A DNA stretch of 64,000 nucleotides. Origin: Mesorhizobium sp. B2-7-1 (lineage in GTDB: Bacteria; Pseudomonadota; Alphaproteobacteria; Rhizobiales; Rhizobiaceae). The stretch is from contig NZ_VFUA01000014.1 in assembly GCF_006440735.1 (NCBI RefSeq), positions 26,663 to 90,662 on the forward strand, given 5' to 3'. Shown here piece by piece: positions 24,089 through 33,807 of the stretch. The notes beneath the pieces are model-generated. The model was not told where the DNA came from. It was given only the letters and a program-made list of their open reading frames with translations, and ran no database searches. A program made the position numbers and the translations under genes. Position 1 is the stretch's first letter. Every line of letters starts with the position of its first letter.

Positions 24089-26128
24089 TTATTTATCGAG
24101 CGTGATCGCCAAGGCTCGCGTTCGGGGAATGACCTCGACCACATCTCCGGGACCGATCACTGTCACGGAATCGAGTTGTTCGATGATGAGCGGACCACTC
24201 TGCGTCCAGCCGTCGGGCAAGTCGTTCCGGGAAAACACCCGGGACGTCATCGGCGCTTCCGGCGAAAACCATACCTCACGAGTGGCCTGAGCGCAGGGGG
24301 CGACAGTGGGACCCGCTGGCGGCTGATGATCCCGGATGTGTTCGCCGCATACGGTAGTCGTCAGGCGAAGGTTGATGATCTCCACCGCGTCGGTTGGCGA
24401 TGCGTGGCCATAACGCGCCATGTGCTCGCGCAAGAATTCCTGCCTGCTCGCCTCCAGACCTTCCGCAGAGAACACGGCCAGTTCCACGGCGATTGCGTAG
24501 GATTGCCCGATATACCGCATCTCAAGCATCCACAGATGCCTAAGCTCGGGAGTGCTGGAGTGGTCCTCGCATGCCCGCGCCTCCAGCTGCGCCTTCATCT
24601 CTTCGGTGACGGATCGAATATCCGCCATCGTCACCGATCCCAGCGGCCTTCGCCAAGTGCGCTGGGTGTCGTAGCTCGCTTCGACGGACAGGATCCCGAA
24701 AGCGGAAAAGACGCCACAATAGAACGGGACCATGACGCGGGGGATCTTCAGCTGCCTGGCGACATCAACCGCATGCAGGGCGCCAGCGCCTCCGAATGCA
24801 AGCAGGCGGGAGGTCCTGGGATCGATGCCGCGCTCTATGGACATCATCCTGACGGCCCGTGCCATGTTGGCGTTCGCCAGTTCCAAAATGCCATGCGCGG
24901 CGCGCTGCCACGTGACGTTCAACGGCTTGGCGATTTCGGTTTCGATCGCGGCAATGGCGGCGGCACGATCGAGAACGAACTCGCCCTTCAGCATGCTCCT
25001 TTCACCCAGACGGTGCAGTGCCAGATGGGCATCGGTGACCGTCGGCTGGCTACCTCCGAGGCTGTAGCCGACCGGGCCCGGCATCGAGCCGGCACTTTCA
25101 GGACCAACCATCAGACGTCCGGCGCGGTCCACGCTCGCCAATGAACCGCCGCCTGCCCCGATTGTCTCGATCTCGGCGGAGGGCACGGCCACGGGATAGC
25201 CTCCGATGACGCGCTCGTTCGTACTGGGAATCCTCCCCTCGCGCAGCATGGCGATATCCGTGCTGGTGCCGCCGACATCCAGCGTCAGCAGGCTCTGCAG
25301 ACCGTGAAACCTTGCGAAGGCCTGCGCGCCTACCGCCCCTCCCGCCGGCCCGGACATGGCGCATTTGATCGGGAAGCGGCGCGCCTCGGAAAAGGTCATC
25401 GATCCGCCCGCCGAACTCATCACGAACGTGCGGGCTGCCCCTTGCGCCTCGATGCGCGCCAATCCCTCGAGGAAATCGCCCATGACCGGATTGGTCGCTG
25501 CGTTGAGCGCGGTCGCGACCGTGCGCTCATATTCGCGAAAAACCGGCAGGACGTCGGATGACAGGGATACCGGCACGCCGAGCTCCGACAGCGCGTCCGC
25601 GATGGCGTGCTCATGCGCGGGGTCAAGGAAAGAATAGAGCAGCGAAACGGCGACCGCGTCGACCTGCTGCGCCTTGATCTCGACAACGAGGTCCTGCAAT
25701 TGCGCAGGGTCGAGCACAGTCAGCACGTTGCCGTGATGGTCGAGGCGTTCGTCGATTTCGTGCCGAAGCTCCCGCTCTATGACCACCCTCGAGCGGCGTT
25801 TGTGGAGATCGTAGGAGGAAGGCCGGTGCATCCGGGCGATCTCCATCACATCGCGGAAACCTTTGGTGGTCACCAACGCGGTGCGCGCGAGTTTCGCCTC
25901 CAGCAGGGCGTTCGTTACCACTGTCGTGCCGACGACAAGCGTTTCGACGGCATCGATGCCATGGCCCATCTCGGTAACCAGTGCCGTTATGGCGCGGATA
26001 ATATCCGGACCCTGGTTGCCCTTGCGATGCAGGACTTTCGCGATGCGCGTCGCGCCGTTCCGGAAGTCAGCGACCACCACGTCGATGAACGTTCCGCCGA
26101 CATCGGCGCTTGCGACGAGGCGGCTCAT
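24089..26128 (-). CDS. hyuA: Hydantoinase/oxoprolinase-family protein, subunit A (HyuA-type)
   Basis: 679 residues. The ASKHA-type N-terminal SADVGGTFIDVVVADF and second phosphate-type motif SLLTLDVGGTSTDIAMLREG near residue 290 mark the Hydant_A_N and Hydantoinase_A domains; the C-terminal third is the usual HyuA barrel (GAGALHAVDVARQL). HyuA acts with HyuB in ATP-dependent opening of hydantoin-type or 5-oxoproline rings; the superfamily also includes acetone carboxylase and caprolactamase subunits. Its start overlaps the hyuB stop by 4 bp (ATGA). The neighbouring amino-acid importer supports a cyclic amide or amino-acid substrate. Confidence 0.93.
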   Translation of the reverse strand: MSRLVASADVGGTFIDVVVADFRNGATRIAKVLHRKGNQGPDIIRAITALVTEMGHGIDAVETLVVGTTVVTNALLEAKLARTALVTTKGFRDVMEIARMHRPSSYDLHKRRSRVVIERELRHEIDERLDHHGNVLTVLDPAQLQDLVVEIKAQQVDAVAVSLLYSFLDPAHEHAIADALSELGVPVSLSSDVLPVFREYERTVATALNAATNPVMGDFLEGLARIEAQGAARTFVMSSAGGSMTFSEARRFPIKCAMSGPAGGAVGAQAFARFHGLQSLLTLDVGGTSTDIAMLREGRIPSTNERVIGGYPVAVPSAEIETIGAGGGSLASVDRAGRLMVGPESAGSMPGPVGYSLGGSQPTVTDAHLALHRLGERSMLKGEFVLDRAAAIAAIETEIAKPLNVTWQRAAHGILELANANMARAVRMMSIERGIDPRTSRLLAFGGAGALHAVDVARQLKIPRVMVPFYCGVFSAFGILSVEASYDTQRTWRRPLGSVTMADIRSVTEEMKAQLEARACEDHSSTPELRHLWMLEMRYIGQSYAIAVELAVFSAEGLEASRQEFLREHMARYGHASPTDAVEIINLRLTTTVCGEHIRDHQPPAGPTVAPCAQATREVWFSPEAPMTSRVFSRNDLPDGWTQSGPLIIEQLDSVTVIGPGDVVEVIPRTRALAITLDK

Positions 26129-27798
26129 GCTGGCACCTGCGGTGTGAATCCGTATCCGCGCCGCGCGTCGTCCCGCCGCGCCTGCCCGTCGCGCTCTTCG
26201 GCGTCGCCATATCCGCCGCCGCCGGCGGTCTCGATATTGATCAGCGTGCCGCTGTCGACGGTGATTTCCGAAAAGCGGTCGATCCGGCGCATCGCTCCGG
26301 ACGGATCGGTGATGACGATTTCCGTCCGACGCCCGCGCTGCCCTCCGGCCAGGCCGATCGGCCCATGTGTTGGCATGCTGACTTGGAAGGAGCAGCGAAC
26401 GTCGGTCAACATACGAAAGGCGCGCCGCAGCCCGAAGCCGCCACGGAACTTGCCGGGGCCGCCCGAGTCCTCGACCAGTTCGTATCGATCTATTCTGACC
26501 GGCAGACTCATTTCGAGCGCTTCGACCGGTGTGTCATGAAGATTGGCGATGGGCGGGATCATGCCGCTTTCACCATCCGCCGAGACGCTCGCGCCCGACC
26601 CGCCGCCAAGCGCCTCGCCATAGGCAAAAAGACGACCCGTCTCCGGGTTGGTGCCGCCGAACGAAAACACGCCGCCGCCGCCACTGCCGGCAATGACCTG
26701 GTTGGGATAGAGTACAGCAAATGCGGCCATCAGCGCCTCGAACGTATGGTAGGACACCTGGGCCGCGGCAGAAATAGCGGCCGGAAAATACGGATTGAGG
26801 ATCGTGCCGGTTGGCAGCTTCACCTCGATCGCCCGATAGAGGCCGGCATTGACGGCGAGGCCTTCCGCGACAGTGATGCGAACCGCCATGAAGACACAGG
26901 CGAGCGTTGCCGCCACGCTGGAATTGAAGGGGCTGGAGGTCTGCCCGCCGGTGTCGGAAAAATCGATCACCAGCGTATTGCCCCGCGGTTCGATCGCGAC
27001 GCAGACCGGGATCGCCGAGCCGCCGAAATCAGCCAGCGACACCCCTTGGAACCGCTGGCGAGGCAGCGCGCCGATGACGCTGCGCAGCGCCGCTTCGGAT
27101 CGATCCAGAACGTCGCTCATCGTCGCGACGATCTCGCCGGCGCCATAGAGAGCGCCCATTTCCTGCAACCGCTTCTGGGCGACGACGATGGTCGCCACTT
27201 GCGCCATGAGATCGGCCCGGCGCTCTTCCGGCAAGCGCGAATTGGTCACGATGATGCGCTCGACCGCTTCGTTCAGGACGCCGGCATCCACCAGCTTGAC
27301 CGGCGGTATTCTCAAACCCTCCTGGAAAATCTCCGTTGCGTTCGCCGGCATGCTGCGCGGCGAAATGCCGCCGACATCGGTATGGTGCGCCATGCTGGCG
27401 GCAAAACCGACAACACTGCCTCCTACGAACAGAGGGCCGACAATGATGAAATCGGGAAGATGATTGGCTCCAAAGTAAGGATCATTGACCATATAGACGT
27501 CGCCCTCACGCATATTCCGGGGGCTGAAGTCTTCCAGGATGAACCGTAGGGCACCGGCCATCACGCCAAGATGGATCGGAATATGCTCGGCCTGCGCTAC
27601 AATTTCGCCCTTGGCGGTATAGACGCAGCAGGAGCAATCGCGCCGCTCCTTGATGTTCGGAGAACGGCTCGATCTGACAAGCGCATCGGCCATTTCCTCA
27701 CAGATTCCGCCGAGGGAATTCATGATCAGTTCCATGGAAATGGGGTCCGGCCGGTCGCTTGTGCCCTCGCCGCCTGCCCTTGATCTATCGTCTGCCAT
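26125..27798 (-). CDS. hyuB: Hydantoinase/oxoprolinase-family protein, subunit B (HyuB-type)
   Basis: 557 residues, Hydantoinase_B family. Hallmarks are DPISMELIMNSLGGICEEMADALVRSS at the start (first 40 residues), GDVYMVNDPYFGANHLPDF near residue 100, AHHTDVGGISPRSMPANATEI near residue 137 and a glycine-rich end (GGFGLRRAF; TAGGGGYGD). It forms the catalytic complex with HyuA. It is the first gene of the five-gene leftward operon hyuB-hyuA-SBP-ATPase-permease and is divergent from an IclR regulator about 110 bp away. Confidence 0.93.
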   Translation of the reverse strand: MADDRSRAGGEGTSDRPDPISMELIMNSLGGICEEMADALVRSSRSPNIKERRDCSCCVYTAKGEIVAQAEHIPIHLGVMAGALRFILEDFSPRNMREGDVYMVNDPYFGANHLPDFIIVGPLFVGGSVVGFAASMAHHTDVGGISPRSMPANATEIFQEGLRIPPVKLVDAGVLNEAVERIIVTNSRLPEERRADLMAQVATIVVAQKRLQEMGALYGAGEIVATMSDVLDRSEAALRSVIGALPRQRFQGVSLADFGGSAIPVCVAIEPRGNTLVIDFSDTGGQTSSPFNSSVAATLACVFMAVRITVAEGLAVNAGLYRAIEVKLPTGTILNPYFPAAISAAAQVSYHTFEALMAAFAVLYPNQVIAGSGGGGVFSFGGTNPETGRLFAYGEALGGGSGASVSADGESGMIPPIANLHDTPVEALEMSLPVRIDRYELVEDSGGPGKFRGGFGLRRAFRMLTDVRCSFQVSMPTHGPIGLAGGQRGRRTEIVITDPSGAMRRIDRFSEITVDSGTLINIETAGGGGYGDAEERDGQARRDDARRGYGFTPQVPA

Positions 27799-27861
27799 CA
27801 GGTCCTTCGGAAGTTGCGTCGATCGAAAATTTGACTTGAATGTCGTTTGCCGGAGCTATTA

Positions 27862-27873
27862 GGAACAGGTTCC
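27862..27873. promoter_or_regulatory. Candidate IclR operator
   Basis: GGAACAGGTTCC, a compact inverted repeat (GGAAC / GTTCC), lies in the 109-bp divergent region between hyuB and the IclR gene. GGAA-N-TTCC-like palindromes are common for IclR-family regulators; the assignment rests on position and symmetry only. Confidence 0.45.
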
Positions 27874-27907
27874 ATGTCGTTCAACAATCGGAAAGTCATT
27901 CAGATAT

Positions 27908-28672
27908 ATGAATACCATGGTGAAGAGCGCGGCGCGAATACTGGATGTCCTGGAGCTGTTGGGCAGGGCGAAGGGGCCACTATTCCTGAAGGAGATCGCG
28001 CGGAATCTGGGCTATCCGCCCAGCAGTACCCATGGACTGCTGGCGACGCTGGTCGCCAAAGGGTACGCCAGGCGCGACGATGCAGGTCGTTACATGCTGC
28101 ATGCCACCTTTCGCAACGGTCCGGGCTGGGCGAGCGGTCCAGACGCGGAGCTGATCTCCTTTTCCGAACCTTACATGCGCGACTTGCGCGACCGATGCGG
28201 CGAAACGGTTATGCTTGGCATCCTCAACCAGGATCTGATGCTCAAGGTCATCGCAAAATGCGTCGCGAACCGCGCGGTCCGTTACGACTCTCCTTTTTCG
28301 GGCGGCGTGCCGTCCTATTGCTCGGCGATGGGGCGCGTCCTGCTGGGCGCCAGAGACGCCAAGACCGTCGATCGATATCTCGCCGGTGAGAGACTGGTGA
28401 AGCTGACGCCGTTCACTATAATCAGCAAGACGCATCTTCGCCGGCTGTTTCGCGAGACCCGCCAGCGCGGCTATGCCATCTCCAGTCAGGAAATGGACAT
28501 AGGCTCTATCGGTGTGGCGGCAGCGATCCAGAACGCATCGGGCGAGATCATCGCCGCCCTCGACGTGGCGGCGATCTCCAGCAGGCACGCGGATGTCGAG
28601 GCGAGCATCGTGCCGCTGGTGAAAGAATTCGCTTCGAAGATCAGCGTGAAATTCGGCTATTTAGGTAGCTAG
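27908..28672 (+). CDS. IclR-family transcriptional regulator
   Basis: 254 residues. The N-terminal winged HTH reads SAARILDVLELLGRAKGPLFLKEIARNLG, and the C-terminal IclR effector domain contains CGETVMLGILN, the GVPSYCSAMGRVLL motif near residue 138 and MDIGSIGVAAAIQNASGEI near residue 198. The start is ATG 27908 or the ATG three codons later; neither has a strong ribosome-binding site. It faces the hydantoinase operon and probably controls it. A weak hairpin followed by a T-run (GCCG-TGCT-CGGC-CTTTTT, 28676-28693) just past the stop may terminate the gene. Confidence 0.92.
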   Translation: MNTMVKSAARILDVLELLGRAKGPLFLKEIARNLGYPPSSTHGLLATLVAKGYARRDDAGRYMLHATFRNGPGWASGPDAELISFSEPYMRDLRDRCGETVMLGILNQDLMLKVIAKCVANRAVRYDSPFSGGVPSYCSAMGRVLLGARDAKTVDRYLAGERLVKLTPFTIISKTHLRRLFRETRQRGYAISSQEMDIGSIGVAAAIQNASGEIIAALDVAAISSRHADVEASIVPLVKEFASKISVKFGYLGS

Positions 28673-29361
28673 CTCGCCGTGCTCGGCCTTTTTATCAGAC
28701 CACCACTTCAGCGCATCAGGGGCGATTCTGATCCTATCCGAGTTTCCCGGCAAGCCGCTACAGGACGTGAGAGGGCCTTCTTAATGCCCGATCTTAGGCG
28801 CTTGCCGCACTGACAGGTTAAGGGGCCGAAAGAGAACCGTCAGCTTTTCGGAAGATTGGGGCAGAAAGCCGACACCCGCAAAACGCAGACTGCGCGCGTC
28901 CAATGTGGAATCGCCACTTCACTCACTCGCTGACCACCTCCAGGTCTAACGAAGCAGCACGTAACTCCAGCCATAGGTACCGTCAGCGCTGAGGCATAAA
29001 ATTGCGCGGCGAATGGCTGTTCGCGGCTGTAATCGAAAATCAGCACGCTGTTCACCATCGGGGTTGCGCTTCACGATGACGGCTGATCCGGGCATGCCGC
29101 GGATGGAGCGTCGTTCACCCAAAACTTCGGGTGCTTAACGTCACTAATATCATTTTGGGCTCTTTAGCCACCTATCATGCGGCCCTTTTCCCCACTCCAC
29201 GCCCCTTATTTCCGTGTTCCGCGCTCTTGACAAGCACAAATCATAAGTATTTTCTCCATAAAATGATATCACTACCACAAAGAAAAGATGCCTAAAGCGC
29301 TCACCAATGTCCGATCAGGCCATCGGGAGAGACACTGGACAAGGGAAAGCAGGAGAACGGG
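28673..29361. other. 689-bp intergenic stretch
   Basis: No convincing gene. A 72-codon minus-strand open frame (28840-29058, MVNSVLIFDYSREQPFAAQF) has no ribosome-binding site and no recognised family. Base composition turns AT-rich from about 29140, ending with TCATAAGTATTTTCTCCATAAAATGATA, which probably holds the promoter and an inverted-repeat operator (TCAT / ATGA) for the aldehyde dehydrogenase gene that follows. Confidence 0.5.
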
Positions 29362-30849
29362 ATGGCCGGCGAGCTCAGCAAAATGAAGATGTATATCGGC
29401 GGCGAATGGGTCGAGCCGGCATCAGGGGATTACTTCGAGACGGTGGATCCTTTCACGGCCAAGCCATGGGCGCTGGTGCCGAGAGGAAATTCAGCGGACG
29501 CCGACCGCGCCATCCGCGCTGCGGATCGCGCTTTCAGGGAAGGCCCCTGGCGATCCATGCATCCTTCCGAGCGTGGAAAACTCATTCATCGGCTTGGCAG
29601 CCTCATCGAAGAACGTGCCGACGCGCTCGCGGAGATCGAGGTGCGCGACAATGGCCGCCTGCTCGCGGAAATGCGGCATCAAATCCGCTACATTCCCAAA
29701 TGGTACTATTACTATGCGGGCCTCGCCGACAAAATCGAAGGCGTCGTCCATCCCTGCGACAAGCCAGCGCTGAGCTATTCCCGTCCGGAGCCTTTGGGGG
29801 TTTGCGTAGGCATCGTTCCATGGAACGCGCCTTTGCTGCTTTTCTCGCTCAAGGCAGCGCCCGCTCTCGCGGCAGGGAACACCATCGTCATGAAGCCGGC
29901 GGAGCATACGTCCGCCACCGCCCTGAAGCTCATGGAGTTGGTCGAGTTGGCTGGCTTCCCGCCCGGCGTGATCAACGTCGTGACCGGGTTCGGCAAGGAA
30001 ATTGGCGAGCCGCTCGTCACGCACCCATTGACGCGACACTTGGGTTTCACGGGCTCGACCGCAACTGGAGCGCATCTGTATTCGCTTGCGGCTCGCGACG
30101 TGAAACGGGTCAGCCTCGAGCTGGGCGGCAAATCGCCCAATATAGTCTTCGACGATGCTGATCTGGACAATGCCGTGCGCGGCGTCGTCGGAGGCATTTT
30201 TGGAGCGACAGGACAGACCTGCATCGCCGGCTCGCGCTTGCTCGTGCAACGGCGCATCCACGACCAGTTCGTCGAGAAGCTCTCCGCCTTCAGCGGCGCG
30301 GCAAGGGTTGGCGATCCGCGCAAGGCAGAGACCCAGATTGGCCCAATTGCCAACGCGATGCAGTACGACAGGGTGTTGGGTTACATAGATATTGCCAGGC
30401 AGGAGGGCGCCAGCCTCGTCTTGGGAGGCAAGCGACCCGAGCTTGCCGAGTGCGAGAACGGGTTCTTCATAGAGCCGACCATATTCACCGGCGTCAAAAA
30501 CGATATGAGGATTGCCCGCGAGGAAGTGTTCGGCCCGGTCCTTTCGACGATCGTATTCGACGAACAGGAAGAGGCGGTAGCGATCGCGAACGACAGCGAG
30601 TTCGGCCTGGCGGCCGGCGTCTGGACATCGGATATGAAGCGTGCGCTCCGCATGTCCGAGCAGCTCGATGCGGGCAGCGTCTGGATCAACACTTATCGCG
30701 ACATCTCCTACACGACTCCGTTCGGTGGCTACAAGAAAAGCGGCCTTGGGCGCGAAAACGGCGTGGAAGGCATTCGCGAATACCTCCAGACGAAGGCGGT
30801 GTGGCTATCGATGGCCAAGGAAATCGAAAATCCCTTTGTCATCGGTTGA
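29362..30849 (+). CDS. NAD(P)-dependent aldehyde dehydrogenase
   Basis: 495 residues. It has GIVPWNAPLLLFSLKAAPAL, GFTGSTATGAHL (cofactor loop near residue 232), the Glu in LELGGKSPNIVFDDADLD near residue 254 and the catalytic Cys in GATGQTCIAGSRLLV near residue 289. The start ATG follows AGGAGAACGGG. It is the first gene of a rightward cluster with a thiamine-diphosphate enzyme and an amino-acid importer. If that enzyme decarboxylates a 2-keto acid, this ALDH would oxidise the resulting aldehyde. The TPP gene starts 45 bp after its stop. Confidence 0.93.
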   Translation: MAGELSKMKMYIGGEWVEPASGDYFETVDPFTAKPWALVPRGNSADADRAIRAADRAFREGPWRSMHPSERGKLIHRLGSLIEERADALAEIEVRDNGRLLAEMRHQIRYIPKWYYYYAGLADKIEGVVHPCDKPALSYSRPEPLGVCVGIVPWNAPLLLFSLKAAPALAAGNTIVMKPAEHTSATALKLMELVELAGFPPGVINVVTGFGKEIGEPLVTHPLTRHLGFTGSTATGAHLYSLAARDVKRVSLELGGKSPNIVFDDADLDNAVRGVVGGIFGATGQTCIAGSRLLVQRRIHDQFVEKLSAFSGAARVGDPRKAETQIGPIANAMQYDRVLGYIDIARQEGASLVLGGKRPELAECENGFFIEPTIFTGVKNDMRIAREEVFGPVLSTIVFDEQEEAVAIANDSEFGLAAGVWTSDMKRALRMSEQLDAGSVWINTYRDISYTTPFGGYKKSGLGRENGVEGIREYLQTKAVWLSMAKEIENPFVIG

Positions 30850-30894
30850 AGGCGACCAGGGCAGATCGGAGTCGGGCCAGGAGTGGGTGCGCAA

Positions 30895-32586
30895 ATGATG
30901 AAGCGAAAAGGCAGCGAGATCCTCGCTGATGAACTCAGGCTCAACGGAGTCGAGCTCGTCTACCACGTACCTGGCGAGAGCTTTCTTCCCGTGCTGGATG
31001 CCCTGGCTTGCCGCCATCCGGAAATCCGCACGGTCACCTGCCGCCACGAAAACGGCGCGGCTCAGATGGCCGAAGCCTACGGCAAACTGACCGGACGGCC
31101 CGGCATCGCATTTGTCACGCGCAGTCCCGGCGCCACCAACGCCGTGAACGGCGTGCACACAGCCTACCAGGATTCTTCGCCGATGATCCTGGTGGTGGGC
31201 CAGGTGAAACGAGGATTGATGGAGCGCGAAGCGTTCATGTCCTACGATTTCCGTACGATGTTCGCGCCCATGACGAAATGGGTAGCGCAGATAGATGACC
31301 CAAGACGCATCCCGGAATTCATCCAACGCGCCTATCACACGGCCATGACCGGCCGGATGGGCCCGGTCGTCCTTGTGGTGCCGGAAGACGTGATCGAGGA
31401 GGAATGCGCCGTTGCGGGCGGAAAGCCCTATACGCGAGCCTCCGTGGGGATACCGGGCCCGGCCGACATGGAGCAGGTCCGCGGCATGCTCGCCGACGCG
31501 GAGCGACCCGTCGTCATCGTCGGCGGCTCCGGCTGGACCGAGCAGGCGCGCGACGACATCCAGCGGTTTGCCGAGAGTTGCCGGGTGCCGGTCGTCACCA
31601 CGTTCCGACGCCGGGACATCATCGACCATCGGCTGGAATGCTACGCCGGAGAGATCGGCATCGGCGCCAACCCTGCCCTGCTTTCACATATCAGGGAGAC
31701 CGACCTCGTCATCATGGTCAATGACGCGCTCAGTGATGTGAACACCATAGGGGCCGGGTATATGGAGGGTTTCACGCTCTTCGACATCCCCGTGCCCAAG
31801 CAAAAATTCGTCCATGTGACGAACAGCCTCGGAGAACTGAACCGGGTCTTTCAGGTCGATCTCGCGATACTTGCCGACAACGATGCGTTCGCAGCCGCGC
31901 TCGCCAGGCTGCCCACGGTCGAGCATGCCGCGAGAGCGGAATGGGTCCGCCGGCTGCGCAAAACCTTCGAAATGGAAACAACGCCGGGACCATGTCCGGG
32001 TCCGATCGACTTGCCGAACATGATGAAATGGCTTCGAAACCGGTTGCCCGATGATGCGATCGTGACGAACGGGGTGGGCGCCTACGCGACCTGGAGTCAG
32101 AGATATTTCGCCCATCATAAGCTGCACACGCAGCTTGGTCCGATCAGCGGCTCGATGGGCTACAGCCTTCCGGCTGCCATCTCGGCGAAACTGCTTTACC
32201 CGGACCGGACCGTCGTCAATTTCGTCGGCGACGGCTGTTACCAGATGTGTGGAGAAGAGCTTGCGACCGCCATCCAATACGGTGCCAACGTCATCATCCT
32301 GCTTTTCAACAACAACATGTACGGGACGATTCGTATCCACGAGGAAAATAGGCTCGATGGCCGTATCAACGGGACCAGCCTGGTGAATCCCGACTTCTGC
32401 ATGCTTGCAGAAGCGTACGGCGCCCATGCTGACCGCGTGCGGAAGACCGACGATTTCGCTCCGGCATTCGAACGCGCGATCGGCTCCGGCAAGCCCGCGC
32501 TGATCGAGCTCGTCCTCGATCCCGAGGCCATCCATACGCGCTATTCGCTGACCGATTTGAGAAAACGACGGTCGGGAAGCGCATGA
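30895..32586 (+). CDS. Thiamine-diphosphate-dependent enzyme (acetolactate synthase/2-keto-acid decarboxylase family)
   Basis: 563 residues with the three TPP-enzyme domains. N-terminal PYR domain: VYHVPGESFLPVLDAL, the cofactor-activating Glu in CRHENGAAQMAEAYGKLTG, and ITRSPGATNAVNG-like VTRSPGATNAVNGVHTA. Central domain: RPVVIVGGSGW. C-terminal PP domain: the GDG...NN motif VGDGCYQMCGEE...FNNNMYG near residues 443-473. It could be an acetolactate synthase-like carboligase, benzoylformate- or arylpyruvate-type decarboxylase. The aldehyde dehydrogenase partner and absence of a small regulatory subunit favour decarboxylation. ATG 30895 or 30898 is preferred, behind AGGAG, over a GTG at 30883. 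Confidence 0.9.
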   Translation: MMKRKGSEILADELRLNGVELVYHVPGESFLPVLDALACRHPEIRTVTCRHENGAAQMAEAYGKLTGRPGIAFVTRSPGATNAVNGVHTAYQDSSPMILVVGQVKRGLMEREAFMSYDFRTMFAPMTKWVAQIDDPRRIPEFIQRAYHTAMTGRMGPVVLVVPEDVIEEECAVAGGKPYTRASVGIPGPADMEQVRGMLADAERPVVIVGGSGWTEQARDDIQRFAESCRVPVVTTFRRRDIIDHRLECYAGEIGIGANPALLSHIRETDLVIMVNDALSDVNTIGAGYMEGFTLFDIPVPKQKFVHVTNSLGELNRVFQVDLAILADNDAFAAALARLPTVEHAARAEWVRRLRKTFEMETTPGPCPGPIDLPNMMKWLRNRLPDDAIVTNGVGAYATWSQRYFAHHKLHTQLGPISGSMGYSLPAAISAKLLYPDRTVVNFVGDGCYQMCGEELATAIQYGANVIILLFNNNMYGTIRIHEENRLDGRINGTSLVNPDFCMLAEAYGAHADRVRKTDDFAPAFERAIGSGKPALIELVLDPEAIHTRYSLTDLRKRRSGSA

Positions 32587-32721
32587 GCCAATCCTGGCTT
32601 ACGCGAGCAAATTGGCCGGTCCACGGAATCGATTCCCGACCGGCAGGAGCACCCTCAGCAGAAAGGGTGATCAGCACCAGGGGGGCGAACCTCCCAACCT
32701 CACCAGCAAAGGGGAAGTAAA

Positions 32722-33633
32722 ATGAAGAAAGTGATAAGTGCAGTTTCGATCGGCTTCCTGGCCGTGGCTACTCTCTTGCTCGGCAGGCCGACAATGGCGC
32801 TTGCCGATGATGCTATTACCGCTTCGGTCAAGACCGACCCGGCCCTGCACGCAATGCTGCCCAAGAGCATCCAGGAGTCCGGAATTATCAAGCTGGCGAC
32901 CGACGCGCACTATCCTCCATGCGAGAGTTTTGCGGAGGACAATGTCACGATGGTCGGCTGGGAGCCGGACCTTTGGAATGCTCTGGGCAAGAAGCTAGGG
33001 GTGAAGGTCAAGGCGGAATCGATCAACTTCGATGGCCTCATTCCAGGCGTCCAGAGCGGTCGCTACGACACCGCAATGGAGTGCATATCCGACACTGCCG
33101 AGCGTGAAAAACAGGTGACGTTCGTTGATCTGTCGATTTCCATCAACGGCATCTTTACGCGTGAGGACAGTCCGATAACCAAGGACCCGCTGAGCCTATG
33201 CGGCCTGAAAAGCGGCGAGCAGAAGGGCACGACATTTGTCCAGAGCGTTACGGAGTTGCTTTCGCCTCTCTGCGTAAAGAACGGCAAGGCGCCGATCAGC
33301 ACGAACGAATTCGCTTCGGCTGATGCCACGATCCTGGCCTTGCTTTCGGGTCGCGTCGATTTTTTGGTCAACGATGCATCCGCCGCCGCGTACATCAAGA
33401 AACAGTCGTCTAGGCCGGTGAAGCTGATCGTGCTGGATGTGATGCCGAAGCAGATCGACGGCTTCATCGTGAAGAAGGAAAACACGGAACTGGCCGATGC
33501 GCTGTTGGCCGGAACGAAAGCGCTGATGGACGAAGGCGTCTATGACCGCATCTTTGACAAGTGGGATATCGCGGCTCTGAAACTGAAGACGCCCGGCATC
33601 AATCTGGTCTCCAAGGGCGCGACCGCCAACTGA
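32722..33633 (+). CDS. Amino-acid ABC transporter substrate-binding protein
   Basis: 303 residues. The signal peptide MKKVISAVSIGFLAVATLLL is cleaved near MALADDA. The SBP_bac_3 pattern is seen as IIKLATDAHYPPCESFAEDN, WEPDLWNALGKKLGVKV and SINFDGLIPGVQSGRYDTAM. It has an N-terminal extension of about 25 residues between signal and first strand, and several Cys (PPCESF, AMECI, SLCGL, PLCVK) that could form disulfides. GGGGAAGTAA lies before the start. It is the binding component of the importer encoded by the next two genes. Confidence 0.9.
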   Translation: MKKVISAVSIGFLAVATLLLGRPTMALADDAITASVKTDPALHAMLPKSIQESGIIKLATDAHYPPCESFAEDNVTMVGWEPDLWNALGKKLGVKVKAESINFDGLIPGVQSGRYDTAMECISDTAEREKQVTFVDLSISINGIFTREDSPITKDPLSLCGLKSGEQKGTTFVQSVTELLSPLCVKNGKAPISTNEFASADATILALLSGRVDFLVNDASAAAYIKKQSSRPVKLIVLDVMPKQIDGFIVKKENTELADALLAGTKALMDEGVYDRIFDKWDIAALKLKTPGINLVSKGATAN

Positions 33634-33807
33634 TATCCGAAATCGTCAAGGCATAAGCGTCCATCATTGCCTTGGCTCCGCAGCTTTCCGGCTCCGATCG
33701 CCCAATCGGGAATCGAAGCCGGAAAGAACCGGCCGGGCCAACCGTCTGGACTTCGATGAAGACAGCGCCGACTCTTGTTGCAAGACGAAGGCGCATGGGA
33801 GGTAACG

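Noticed and set aside
28840..29058. 72-codon minus-strand open frame in the 28.7-29.4 kb gap
   Set aside because: No ribosome-binding site, no recognisable domain, unusual residue composition and no operon context.
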